NCBI RefSeq assembly: GCF_016742135.1
Contig: NZ_JACVCG010000002.1
Span: 62,001-126,000 of the forward strand
Length of the DNA: 64,000 nt
DNA from: Brevundimonas sp.
GTDB taxonomy: Bacteria; Pseudomonadota; Alphaproteobacteria; Caulobacterales; Caulobacteraceae
Direction of reading: 5' to 3'
In this document: one piece after another, positions 9,581 through 22,172 of the stretch
How positions within the stretch are numbered: position 1 is the first letter of the stretch
How the letters are laid out: each line of letters starts with the position of its first letter
Notes under the pieces: model-generated
Told to the model about the DNA's origin: nothing
Database searches by the model: none
The model's input: only the letters and a program-made list of their open reading frames with translations
Translations under genes and position numbers: made by a program

Positions 9581-11097
9581 TCGCCACCCTGATCCTGTCG
9601 CTGGCCCTCAAGTCCGCCCTGATCGCGGGTGCGGGACTTGTCTGTGCCGCAGCGTTGGCGCGCCGGTCGTCCGACCGGGCCGATATCCTGAGGGCCACGG
9701 TCTGCCTGCTGCTGGCCCTGCCGGGGGTGGCGCTGGCCTTGCCGGCCTGGGAGCTGGCCCTTCTGCCAGCCGGCGCAGCGCCCGACATCGGCTCAGCGGC
9801 CGTGTGGCAGGGTGAAATCGGACCGGTCGGCGGTGTGTCGATCGAAGCGGCCCTGCCCTGGTCCTCGTCCATGGCCCTTGTGCTCTTCCCATGGCTGGCA
9901 GGCGCCCTGATCATCGCCGGACGACTGGTGCTGGGTGTCCTGACGCTTGACCGCTGGACATCCGAGGGGCAGGTCGTGACCTGTCCGGCCTGGCGCGCGG
10001 CCCTCGACCGACTGTGCGCCGGGCGTCGGCCCCGGCTGATCGCCAGCGAGCGCCTGCCCGGACCGGTCAGCTGGGGCGTGCCGCCCGGCACCATCCTGCT
10101 CGACCCGGCCAGTTTGTCCGAGCCCCACACGGCCGAGGCGGTGCTGGCTCATGAGCTGGCCCATCTGCGGCGCGGTGACTGGCTCTTCCTGATCCTGTCG
10201 CGGCTGGCGGTCGCCCTGTTCTGGTTCAATCCGCTGGTCTGGGTGCTGCACGCCGCGCTGGTGGCCCGAACCGAAGAGGCCGCCGATGCTGCCGCCGTCT
10301 CGCGTGTCGACCGCAAGGCCTATGCCCACGCCCTTGTTCGACGGGCCAGCCAGCCTACCGCCAACACCGCTCTGCCCTGGACCTCGACCGCCATGGCGGG
10401 CGACGCCCGCACTTTCAAGAAGAGGATCGATTGCCTGATGACCGACCATGCCCCCCACGCCCGTCCGCTGACCGTGGCCATGACCGTTGCCGCCCTGTCG
10501 CTGGTGGCCACGCCGCTCGCCGCCCTGCAGGTGATGCAGGACCCGCCGGCACCGCCGCCCGTTCCGGCCGCACCGCCCGCGCCTCCGGTGCTGGCGCTTG
10601 CGCCCGTCCCGGCTCCGCCCGCGCCCCCCGCGCCGCCGCGCAGGCTCCAGGATCCACCCGTTCCTCCGGCCCCGCCTGCGCCGCCGCCGCCCCGGTCGGG
10701 TGCCCGCGTCATCTCCTGGAGCCAGGCGACGCCGCAGGAAAGGGCAGAGATGGAGCGCGCCCGCGTCCAGGCGACGGTTGCGCGTGAACAGGCCGCGGTC
10801 GCCCGGGCCGAGGCCGAAAGGGCCCGCGCCGAGGCCACGGTCGCCCGCCGCGACGCCGGTCGTCAGATGGCCGAGGGGGCCGAGCAGATGCTGGTCGGTG
10901 CCCGCCAGATGCGCGAGGAAGCCACCCGGCTGGAAGACCCCGCCTATCGCGCCGAACAGATCGCCCGTAACCGCGAACGGGGGGAGGTCGTCACCGACGC
11001 CGAGCTCCGCGCGCTTGCACCCCGCCTGCGTCAGCAGGCCGATGAACTGGAACGCAAGGCCGTCGAGATGCGCGCCCGCGCCGCCCGGATGGGCTGA
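9577..11097 (+). CDS. BlaR1/MecR1-like M56-family membrane metallopeptidase with Pro-rich and coiled-coil tail
   Basis: The 506-aa protein has N-terminal membrane helices (~3-30, 38-60, 98-122), the zinc protease motif HELAH at 192-196 with Glu233/234 downstream, and another helix near 205-230. After a helix at ~300 there is a proline/alanine-rich stretch (~325-380) and a long Arg/Ala/Glu coiled coil (~385-505) instead of a penicillin-binding sensor domain. It probably transduces an envelope signal to the repressor encoded just upstream, with which it overlaps by 4 bp. The absent PBP-like sensor argues against classic beta-lactam sensing. Confidence 0.85.
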   Translation: MIATLILSLALKSALIAGAGLVCAAALARRSSDRADILRATVCLLLALPGVALALPAWELALLPAGAAPDIGSAAVWQGEIGPVGGVSIEAALPWSSSMALVLFPWLAGALIIAGRLVLGVLTLDRWTSEGQVVTCPAWRAALDRLCAGRRPRLIASERLPGPVSWGVPPGTILLDPASLSEPHTAEAVLAHELAHLRRGDWLFLILSRLAVALFWFNPLVWVLHAALVARTEEAADAAAVSRVDRKAYAHALVRRASQPTANTALPWTSTAMAGDARTFKKRIDCLMTDHAPHARPLTVAMTVAALSLVATPLAALQVMQDPPAPPPVPAAPPAPPVLALAPVPAPPAPPAPPRRLQDPPVPPAPPAPPPPRSGARVISWSQATPQERAEMERARVQATVAREQAAVARAEAERARAEATVARRDAGRQMAEGAEQMLVGARQMREEATRLEDPAYRAEQIARNRERGEVVTDAELRALAPRLRQQADELERKAVEMRARAARMG

Positions 11098-11104
11098 GGG
11101 GAGG

Positions 11105-11133
11105 GGCGGGAGGCGCGGATCGCGCCGCCCGCC
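11105..11133. terminator. Hairpin between convergent blaR1-like and ettA genes
   Basis: GGCGGG-A-GGCGCG (11105-11117) pairs with CGCGCC-G-CCCGCC (11121-11133) around a 3-nt loop, a 12-bp GC stem with one A/G mismatch. There is no T-run on either side, so termination efficiency is uncertain, but the position between two gene ends fits a shared terminator. Confidence 0.45.
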
Positions 11134-11137
11134 GAAA

Positions 11138-12805
<1,668 letters not shown>

Positions 12806-12895
12806 GGAGTGCGGTGCGCCCTTGAAATCGTGTGGGGGGAGGTTGGGGCGGGATGTAGCGACTGCGGCGGCGAAGGGCAACGCCCGCCCGGGCAA

Positions 12896-14338
12896 TCAGG
12901 CGGTCCCGAGCATCGCCCTCGCGGCCTTCAGGTCGTCGACGAAGCGGGCGCGTTCGGCCTCGCGCGTCGCCGCGTCCGGCAGGCGCAGCAGGTATGACGG
13001 GTGAACGGTGGGCAGGACGGCCGTTCCATCGTCCAGCCGGATCGGGCGGCCCCGGTCCTTCGTCACCGCGATCTTGTGGCCCAGCACGCCCAGCGCCGCC
13101 GTGGCCCCCAGCGTCACGATCAGCCGGGGCTTTACCAGCGCCCGCTCGGCGTCCAGCCACCAGCGGCAGGCCTCGACCTCGCCGGAGTCGGGCGTCTTGT
13201 GCAGGCGCCGCTTGCCGCGCGGTTCGTGCTTGAAATGCTTGACCGCATTGGTGACCCAGGCCCGGTCGCGGTCGATGCCCGCCTCGGCCAGGGCGGCATC
13301 CAGCACCTGACCCGCCGGCCCGACAAAGGGTTCGCCGGCCAGATCCTCCTGATCGCCCGGCTGCTCACCTACGATCATCAGGTCCGCGCGGGCCGGCCCC
13401 CTGCCACAGACGGCCTGGGTAGCATCGCGCCACAGGGGGCAACGACGGCATCCCTGAACCGCAGCCTCAAGCCCGTCCAGCGACACCGGCGGTTCTGATC
13501 GCTCGCCTGGGCGCTCCACGACAGGCGCGACCGCGTGGCTGAGCCGCGGATTGGCGGGCGTGGCCGGGGCGCTGACCATTGTGGCTAGCCGGGCCTCCGC
13601 CTCGCGGATCATGTCGGGGATCAGCGAAGCCTCAGGCAGATTGGCCCAGTAGCGACGCGGCATCTCGCTCTGCATCATCTTCGTCTTCAGCCGTGCCGGA
13701 TTGAAGGTCGAGGCGTAATAGGTCTTCCAGAACTCCTCGACATCGTCGCCCTCGGGCGCCTGATCCCTGGTGGCAGACGGCCCGAAGCTGAGGCGTTCAA
13801 GGTCCCAGTGTGCCGTGCCGTCGGGCGTCAATATGGTCCAGCGCATGGTCGTGAACCGCCGCTGGAAGAAGGGGGCGGTCCGCTCCAGCACCCGGTGCGC
13901 CGGCTCGAACCAGGCGATCCAGTGCTCGCCGCCCTCATCCTCGATCCGGCGAAAGCGCACAAAGGCCTTCATCTTGTGCGCCGCCCGGCTGACGTTCTTC
14001 GCCCGCTCCATGGCGTCGGCCACGTCGCGGTCCGAGACGATGTGCAGCAAGGTCCGCTCGCGCTGGAGCCGCCACAGCAGCCGGTACAGCAGGTCGAACC
14101 GGTCCTCCGACCGGTGCAGGGCCACCTGTTCGGCGAGGTCGAGGAAGGCGCGGGGCACGCTCAGGCCTGAGCCGGGCGGGACCGGGGCAGAGGGCGCCTC
14201 ATCCTCGAACAGACCGCCGGGAGCCGCCCGGGTCAGAAAGCAGGTGTTGGACGGCGGACTGCCTTCGGCCAGCAGGGCGCGCGCATGGGTGCGCCAGCCC
14301 TCAAGGTCGGTCTCCGACTCCAGCCGCACGGTGCGCAT
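12896..14338 (-). CDS. UdgX-type uracil-DNA glycosylase fused to a DUF4130 domain
   Basis: The 480-aa fusion has an N-terminal DUF4130 domain (~1-260, with 'WKTYYASTFNPARLKTKMMQ') and a C-terminal uracil-DNA glycosylase (~285-480). Glycosylase features are Cys297/Cys300 (probable Fe-S ligands), motif A 'GEQPGDQED' at 324-332, the R-loop 'KRRLH' at 376-380 and motif B 'HPS' at 446-448. The His in KRRxH is the residue that in UdgX forms a covalent bond with the deoxyribose at the uracil site, so this enzyme is predicted to remain crosslinked to uracil-containing DNA. It overlaps the radical SAM gene by 1 bp and shares its LexA-controlled promoter. Confidence 0.9.
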   Translation of the reverse strand: MRTVRLESETDLEGWRTHARALLAEGSPPSNTCFLTRAAPGGLFEDEAPSAPVPPGSGLSVPRAFLDLAEQVALHRSEDRFDLLYRLLWRLQRERTLLHIVSDRDVADAMERAKNVSRAAHKMKAFVRFRRIEDEGGEHWIAWFEPAHRVLERTAPFFQRRFTTMRWTILTPDGTAHWDLERLSFGPSATRDQAPEGDDVEEFWKTYYASTFNPARLKTKMMQSEMPRRYWANLPEASLIPDMIREAEARLATMVSAPATPANPRLSHAVAPVVERPGERSEPPVSLDGLEAAVQGCRRCPLWRDATQAVCGRGPARADLMIVGEQPGDQEDLAGEPFVGPAGQVLDAALAEAGIDRDRAWVTNAVKHFKHEPRGKRRLHKTPDSGEVEACRWWLDAERALVKPRLIVTLGATAALGVLGHKIAVTKDRGRPIRLDDGTAVLPTVHPSYLLRLPDAATREAERARFVDDLKAARAMLGTA

Positions 14339-15579
14339 CAGAACAGGCTCAGCTGCTCGGGCTCGCGCGGCTTCACCAGTCGCGCCTTGAGGTCGGCAGC
14401 ATCGGTCAGGCCGCCGGGGGTCCAGTCCAGCGTGGTGATGAAGGGCCGGATCTTGTCGAGGCTGCGCGTCAGCCGCTGGATGTCCTCCAGCCTCAGCGTC
14501 CGGTAGCGCCGCACCTTGAGGATCCGGTCGATCGAGCGCACGCCGAGGCCGGGCACCCGCAACAGGGTCTCGCGCTCCGCCACATTCACATCGACGGGAA
14601 AGCTGGACCGGTTGGCCAGCGCCCAGCCCAGCTTGGGGTCGACCGCCAGGTCCAGCATGCCATCGGGCGTGGCCGAGGCGATCTCGGGTGCCGAAAAGCC
14701 ATAGAACCGCATCAGCCAGTCGGCCTGGTACAGCCGGTGCTCGCGGATCAGTGGCGGTTTCGACAGCGGCAGTTGCGCCGACGAATCCGGAATGGGGCTG
14801 AAGGCGGAATAATAGACCCGGCGCAGGCCATAGCCGCCATACAGCGACGCCGACCGCTCCAGAATCTCTCCGTCCGGCGCGCCGTCGGCACCGATGATCA
14901 GTTGGGTCGACTGGCCACCGGGGGCAAAGCGGGGCGGGCGTTTGCGGTCCTTCTTCGCCGGTCGGGCGGCCTCCACTCGCTGGCGCACCTGACCCATGGT
15001 CCGCTTGATCACGCCGGCGTCCTTCTGCGGGGCCAGCCGGGCCAGCGCCTCGTCGCGCGGCAGTTCGATATTGGCCGACAGCCGGTCGGCATACAGCCCC
15101 GCCTGCGCCACCAGCTCGGGGTCCGCCTCGGGGATCAGCTTCAGATGGATATAGCCGCGAAAGTCATGCTCCTCGCGCAGCATCCGCGCGACCCGCACCA
15201 GCTCCTCCATCGTATAGTCGCCCGACTGGACGATGCCCGACGACAGGAACAGCCCCTCGATGTAATTCCGCCGATAGAAGTTCAGCGTCAGGTCGACGAC
15301 CTCCTGCACCGAAAACCGCGCCCGCGGCACGTTCGACGACACCCGGTTGATGCAATAGGCGCAGTCATAGATGCAGAAGTTGGTCAGCAGGACCTTCAGC
15401 AGGCTGACGCACCGCCCGTCCGGCGTATAGGCGTGGCAGATGCCCATCCCCTCGGTCGAGCCGATCCCCTTGCCCCCGACCGAGTTCCGCTTGCCCGCCC
15501 CCGACGACGCGCACGACGCATCATATTTGGCCGCATCGGCCAGGATTTCCAGTTTTCGGCGAAGGTCGAGACGGGCCAT
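14338..15579 (-). CDS. Putative DNA modification/repair radical SAM protein
   Basis: The 413-aa protein contains the radical SAM cluster motif C-x3-C-x2-C at Cys69, Cys73 and Cys76 ('CIYDCAYC') and, near residues 345-385, a helix-hairpin-helix-like 'LLRVPGLGVRSIDRIL' segment that suggests DNA binding. This family is known to occur next to DUF4130 and UDG-family proteins, as it does here, and is thought to act in DNA repair; the reaction is not established. A LexA box lies 2 bp before the start codon, so the first gene of this pair is probably SOS-induced, possibly from a near-leaderless mRNA. Confidence 0.88.
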   Translation of the reverse strand: MARLDLRRKLEILADAAKYDASCASSGAGKRNSVGGKGIGSTEGMGICHAYTPDGRCVSLLKVLLTNFCIYDCAYCINRVSSNVPRARFSVQEVVDLTLNFYRRNYIEGLFLSSGIVQSGDYTMEELVRVARMLREEHDFRGYIHLKLIPEADPELVAQAGLYADRLSANIELPRDEALARLAPQKDAGVIKRTMGQVRQRVEAARPAKKDRKRPPRFAPGGQSTQLIIGADGAPDGEILERSASLYGGYGLRRVYYSAFSPIPDSSAQLPLSKPPLIREHRLYQADWLMRFYGFSAPEIASATPDGMLDLAVDPKLGWALANRSSFPVDVNVAERETLLRVPGLGVRSIDRILKVRRYRTLRLEDIQRLTRSLDKIRPFITTLDWTPGGLTDAADLKARLVKPREPEQLSLF

Positions 15580-15581
15580 GT

Positions 15582-15596
15582 GTTCATGCTATGTTC
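15582..15596 (-). promoter_or_regulatory. LexA (SOS) box
   Basis: GTTC (15582-15585) and GTTC (15593-15596) are separated by exactly 7 bp, the alphaproteobacterial LexA consensus; read on the minus strand it is GAAC-N7-GAAC. It lies directly upstream of the radical SAM-UdgX operon, where repressor binding would cover the promoter or transcription start. Confidence 0.78.
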
Positions 15597-15719
15597 CATA
15601 TCACGGATGAGGTCCAGCGTGGCCATAAAGGCGGAATGTCGCGGGCGGGGTTGCCGCGCTGCCGTCTTCTCCTCGTTCGCGCCGTGTGATGAAATGAAGG
15701 CGGGTCAAATCGGGGGGGC

Positions 15720-18290
15720 ATGATGAAGCTACAGATGCCGGATATGGCGGTTGCGGCGACGCAGTTGGGGGTCGCTGCAGCGGGCGCTGTCCTGTTCCTC
15801 ATCATGGGGATGATTGTGGTGGCGGGGGTGCAGCGCGCCACCCGGTGGCCCCTGGCGACCCTGTCGCTCGGCTTCCGGTCGCTCGACAGTGTTCTGGCCC
15901 TGCAACTGGCCGGCCTGCTCGGGCTCGACGAAACGCAGGGGTTGAGGCGCTGGGGACGACTGGTGGCGTGGTTTCTGGGACTGGCCATAGCCGGGGCCTT
16001 CCTTCCGGCCGTGGTGGCGACTCCGCTGCTGTTGTTCGGCCTTGCGCTGGTCCTGGCGGTGGTGCGGCGGTGGACCTGGGACGAGGAAGATCGCGCCCTC
16101 GGGCTTGCGGCTCACCACAAGCGCGCTCCGGGCGGCGAGGACTTCAACAACGAACTGGTCGCGGCGCTTTCCTGTGTCTTTCTGTTCGGCGCCTTGCTGG
16201 TCTGGCGTCTGGCCGAACTGGGCTTCTTTGATCTGGACCCGAGCGCTGCGCAGGGCGGCAATATTCTGTACGTCGCCTCAGAGGCGCTCGAGGCCCTCCC
16301 GATCATCGGCAACATAGAGGTCTTCGGCTACGACAATCCTTCTGGTGTGGAGGTCGTCCAGCCGACAGGTGGCGGCGCGGCTTTCGTCTTCCGTCTGGTT
16401 CTCGACGTTCTCGTCATCGGCGGTCTGCTGAAGGCGGCCGAGATCGCAGGCCGCATCGCCCGCAAGGAGGACATCCGGCGCGAGGAACAGGCTCTGGCGG
16501 TCGCCGGGACGGAAGCGGAGGTCAACGCAGCGCTTGACGCCATCGTCGATCTGGCGCGACGCGGCAATTCGCGAGCGGCCCGCACGCTCGAGACCCTCGC
16601 CCTGCCGCCTCTGGACGGGGAGGCTCCGCGGGTCGGTCTGCGACGGGCTGCGGCCGACCATCTCCTGGCTCTGGGCGAGGAGGGCGCCCTGCTGGGACCC
16701 GGTGCGCTGAACACGGCCATGCTGGCCTATGACGTGCTGCTGACGCCGCAGCTGCTCGAACAGGATCCGCTGGAGTATCACCTGTGCCTCGCCGCCAGAT
16801 CCCAGGCCCTGTACACGCTCAGCCTGCGGACCGGGGGCGCCGACGCCGCCGAGCGCCTGAAGACGGCAGCTGACGGACTCGAAAAGGCGGCGAGAGGCTT
16901 GCACGCTCTCGGCCATGTCCGGAAAGCGGACAAGGCAGAGCTGCTTTACTGGGCGGCGGTCACGGAGCGGGCCGGGATGATGCGAGACACGCCGGACGTC
17001 GATCCGCGCGATCTGGTCCATGACGTCCAGGCCTTCATCGACCGGATGACGGCCCGCACGGTTTCCGACCCGGAGATCGTGGCCGAGGCGCGGCGGCTGC
17101 TCTCCGGGATAAAGGTGTCGCTGTCCGCCCACGGAGACGGTGCCGTCGACGTGGCCGATCTGGCCGCCGAGCCGGACCGTGCCCGATCGCCGATGGAACT
17201 CCTCGACCACGCAGCGGCGGTGATACTGGCGGTCGGACAGTCAGGATCGGCCCAGGGATTCGCGCTTCTGGATGCCGTCGCCGCGCAGCTGAAGTCGATT
17301 CTGGACAGCCCCGCAGAGGCATTTCCCGTCGCGATCCGGGGCACGGCGGCCTATCGCATGGCGCAGGTATGGCGTCTTCGGGTGCATTTGATCCACGATC
17401 AAACCCGACCGCAGGCCATCCAGCAGGCCCTGCATTGGGTTGCAGAAACCAAACGGATCGCGGGCCGGGATGTGCCACGTGTCGGGTCAGCCGTGCAGGA
17501 GATCGAGGCCCAGGTTCTGTCGATCCAGGCGGCGCTGACGCCCGCCGGACCCGATCAGGATCGACTGATCGCGCGGAGTCTGGAGACCTATCGCCGCGTG
17601 ATCCATGATCCGCAACTGGCTGGCGACGCCCTCCTGGAACAGGCCCGGGCGAACATGGTCATCGCGCTTATCGGTGCAGCCGCAGGCGGCGAACCCGCCC
17701 TGGCCGTCTCCCGCCTGCGCGAGGCGGAAAGCCTCAGCGGGGAGATGCTGAACAGTTCCACCACCGCGAGGGATCGCGCCATGGAGGCATCAATCCTGCT
17801 TAACCGCTCCGTCGCTCGATGCAGCCTCGCTCCGCTGGAGTCGACCGAACACCGGAGGAGCCTGCTTCGCTCCGCAGCGGATGACGCGGAAGCAGCGGCC
17901 GACCTCTTCGCCGCGACAGGCAACCTGCATGGCGAAACCCTGGCCCTGAAATCCTTCGGTAGCGCTCATGCCAGCCTTGCGGAGATCGAAGGTCGGGGCC
18001 CGGACGCGGAGTTCCATGCCAGGTCGGCATTGACCGCCCTGGATCGCGCCCTGACCCTTCTGGACCCCCAGAGGCAACAGGGCCTGTGGTTCGAAGCCGC
18101 CTTCGCGGCCGTGGCCATGATGGAGCACCTGGGTCGGGTCGATCAGGATCGCCCCATGCTTGAGCGGACCGTGACCCGGTTCGATGCCTTGATCGCCGCA
18201 TCGCGGGAAGGGCCAATGGCCTTCCACATGCCCTTCCTCGAACAGAGACGCAGCAAGATCCTGGCTGCCCTCAAGGATTGGAAGACCTAA
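15720..18290 (+). CDS. Large membrane-anchored helical-repeat protein of unknown function
   Basis: I do not recognise this 856-aa protein. Hydrophobic segments at ~12-35, 84-118 (probably two helices), 146-166 and 222-243 indicate a membrane region in the first 250 residues. The remaining ~600 residues are soluble and almost entirely alpha-helical, Ala/Leu/Arg-rich, with TPR-like spacing such as 'LALKSFGSAHASLAEIEGRG' and 'ALDRALTLLDPQRQQ'. It could be a scaffold or envelope sensor. It stands alone, divergent from the SOS operon and converging on the oxygenase-like gene. Two ATG codons at 15720 and 15723 are equally possible starts. Confidence 0.75.
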   Translation: MMKLQMPDMAVAATQLGVAAAGAVLFLIMGMIVVAGVQRATRWPLATLSLGFRSLDSVLALQLAGLLGLDETQGLRRWGRLVAWFLGLAIAGAFLPAVVATPLLLFGLALVLAVVRRWTWDEEDRALGLAAHHKRAPGGEDFNNELVAALSCVFLFGALLVWRLAELGFFDLDPSAAQGGNILYVASEALEALPIIGNIEVFGYDNPSGVEVVQPTGGGAAFVFRLVLDVLVIGGLLKAAEIAGRIARKEDIRREEQALAVAGTEAEVNAALDAIVDLARRGNSRAARTLETLALPPLDGEAPRVGLRRAAADHLLALGEEGALLGPGALNTAMLAYDVLLTPQLLEQDPLEYHLCLAARSQALYTLSLRTGGADAAERLKTAADGLEKAARGLHALGHVRKADKAELLYWAAVTERAGMMRDTPDVDPRDLVHDVQAFIDRMTARTVSDPEIVAEARRLLSGIKVSLSAHGDGAVDVADLAAEPDRARSPMELLDHAAAVILAVGQSGSAQGFALLDAVAAQLKSILDSPAEAFPVAIRGTAAYRMAQVWRLRVHLIHDQTRPQAIQQALHWVAETKRIAGRDVPRVGSAVQEIEAQVLSIQAALTPAGPDQDRLIARSLETYRRVIHDPQLAGDALLEQARANMVIALIGAAAGGEPALAVSRLREAESLSGEMLNSSTTARDRAMEASILLNRSVARCSLAPLESTEHRRSLLRSAADDAEAAADLFAATGNLHGETLALKSFGSAHASLAEIEGRGPDAEFHARSALTALDRALTLLDPQRQQGLWFEAAFAAVAMMEHLGRVDQDRPMLERTVTRFDALIAASREGPMAFHMPFLEQRRSKILAALKDWKT

Positions 18291-18317
18291 ACCGCGGTCA
18301 AGCCCGGTTCGGCGGAA

Positions 18318-18932
18318 TTACGCGTAGTTGAAGCTGATCGAGATCCGCTCCGCCTTTGCGGCATTGGGCGGCACCTCGTGGCGCAGCCAGCTTTCCCACA
18401 TCAGCACCGTACCGGAGCGGGGCGCCAGATAGACGAACGGCCGCTCGGCCTCCGGAGCTTCGGCATGAACCCCCGGCCGCGCCATCATCATCGGCAGACG
18501 CGGATCTTCCAGTTTCAGCGACGAGGCCCCGTCCGGCACCTCGACATAGATCGTGCCGGACAGGAAGGCGTGCGGGTGGATGTGGCCCGAATGGCCGCCG
18601 CCGGGCTTCAGGATATTGACCCACAGATTGTCCAGCCGGGGCTTTCGCGCCAGTTCGAAGTTCAGCGCCCTGGCATAGGCCAGGGCATGACGGTCCAGAT
18701 GCCGCTTCAGCGCCTCGAACTCGGGCATCCGCTTCGGCAGGTCGTTGAGCGAGCCGTAGGAGGTATAGCCGCGATAGCCGTGATCCCGGCACCAGGCGCG
18801 GCCCGCCCCGTCCTCAACCGCCAGCAGGCGACAGGCCTCGGCCAGCTCACCGATCAGGGCGGGATCGTCCAGACGGGACTCATAGACCTGGGTCACAAAC
18901 AGGGGGCGCAGGGAGGGGGGGCGCAATGTCAT
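18318..18932 (-). CDS. 2OG-Fe(II) oxygenase-like protein (TIGR02466-type)
   Basis: The 204-aa protein looks like the small double-stranded beta-helix family with an 'HSGHIHPHAFLSG' segment (His117/119/121) and a distal His185 in 'WLRHEVPPN', followed by Arg196 that could bind 2-oxoglutarate. Substrate is unknown; members of this group are putative protein or small-molecule hydroxylases. I chose ATG 18932 ('MTLRPPSLRPLF'); the frame extends upstream to 19046 but that part is Arg-rich and overlaps the preceding gene. It follows the methyltransferase gene by 40 bp on the same strand. Confidence 0.75.
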   Translation of the reverse strand: MTLRPPSLRPLFVTQVYESRLDDPALIGELAEACRLLAVEDGAGRAWCRDHGYRGYTSYGSLNDLPKRMPEFEALKRHLDRHALAYARALNFELARKPRLDNLWVNILKPGGGHSGHIHPHAFLSGTIYVEVPDGASSLKLEDPRLPMMMARPGVHAEAPEAERPFVYLAPRSGTVLMWESWLRHEVPPNAAKAERISISFNYA

Positions 18933-18972
18933 GGCGACGGGATACCCTGTCGTGCGTCCGGCGAGAAGCCGC

Positions 18973-19728
18973 TCAGAAGGGCAGGGCCGCTTCCCCGCGC
19001 AGAATGGCCTCTGCCTCCGCCGTATGCGGCGCCCCCCCGCGGTCATGCAGGATCAGCGGCGGCAACAGGCGCAGCGGCGCCTTGCCGGTCTTGACCGCCT
19101 GGACCAGCACCCGCCTGGCCGGCTGGTCGGCAAAGGGATGGACGGGGCGGATGGCGAACGACCCGGCCTTGGGCGACAGCAGCGCCAGGATGTCAGCCAG
19201 TCGCTCGGCCCGGTGGATCAGGACGATCCGTCCGCCCTCGCTCACCGCCTTGAGCAAAAAGCCGGTCCAGGCCTCAAGCCCGTCATCCGCCATCCACGCC
19301 GCGCGTCGCTCGGGGGCAGGGGGCCTCAAGCTGCCGGGGTCGTCAAAAAAGGGCGGATTGCTGACCGCCCAGTTGAACGGCGCAAGATCCAGCGCCCGAA
19401 AGCCGTCGGCCACATCTCCGGTCAGAATATCCGCCCGGTCGCCCAGCCCGTTCGTCTCGACATTCCGCCGCGCCAATTCGGCGATCTCCGCCTCGCGCTC
19501 GAGCCCGACCAGCTGCACGCCGGGGCACCTCGCCGCGATCTGGGTCAGTACCGCCCCCGGCCCACAACCCGCCTCGATCACCCGCTCTCCCGGGCGGGCC
19601 GCGACCGTGGCCGCCAGCAGGGCTGCATCCATGCCCGCGCGATAGCCCCGCACCGGCTGGGCCAGCCTTACCCGCTCGCCCAGCAGGGCGTCTTCCTGGA
19701 CCTCCGGGATACTGCCTGCGACTGTCAC
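18973..19728 (-). CDS. TrmN6/YfiC-like N6-adenine methyltransferase
   Basis: The 251-aa class I methyltransferase has SAM motif I 'IEAGCGPGAV' at 51-60, an acidic 'LVGLERE' strand end and the catalytic 'NPPF' at 124-127, which marks enzymes that methylate an exocyclic amino group. Its length and the 'QPVRGYRAGMDAALLAA' N-terminus match the tRNA1(Val) adenine-37 N6-methyltransferase group, so tRNA is the likely substrate. It is divergent from the polyprenyl synthase gene, with very little space between them. Confidence 0.82.
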   Translation of the reverse strand: MTVAGSIPEVQEDALLGERVRLAQPVRGYRAGMDAALLAATVAARPGERVIEAGCGPGAVLTQIAARCPGVQLVGLEREAEIAELARRNVETNGLGDRADILTGDVADGFRALDLAPFNWAVSNPPFFDDPGSLRPPAPERRAAWMADDGLEAWTGFLLKAVSEGGRIVLIHRAERLADILALLSPKAGSFAIRPVHPFADQPARRVLVQAVKTGKAPLRLLPPLILHDRGGAPHTAEAEAILRGEAALPF

Positions 19729-19832
19729 GCGTCTTGACCCTTCATGGTCCGACCACCATTGTGCGCGCCAACCCGCCCCGGCAAGACGGGCACCGGCTTT
19801 TCTTATCCCCCGCTGTATCGCACGAGTTCTCC

Positions 19833-22099
<2,267 letters not shown>

Positions 22100-22172
22100 T
22101 TACGAGCGGCGGCGCGCCGGTGCAAATGGGGGCGGGCAGATCGGATGCCCGACGCTTCGGGGAGGGTCCCGC

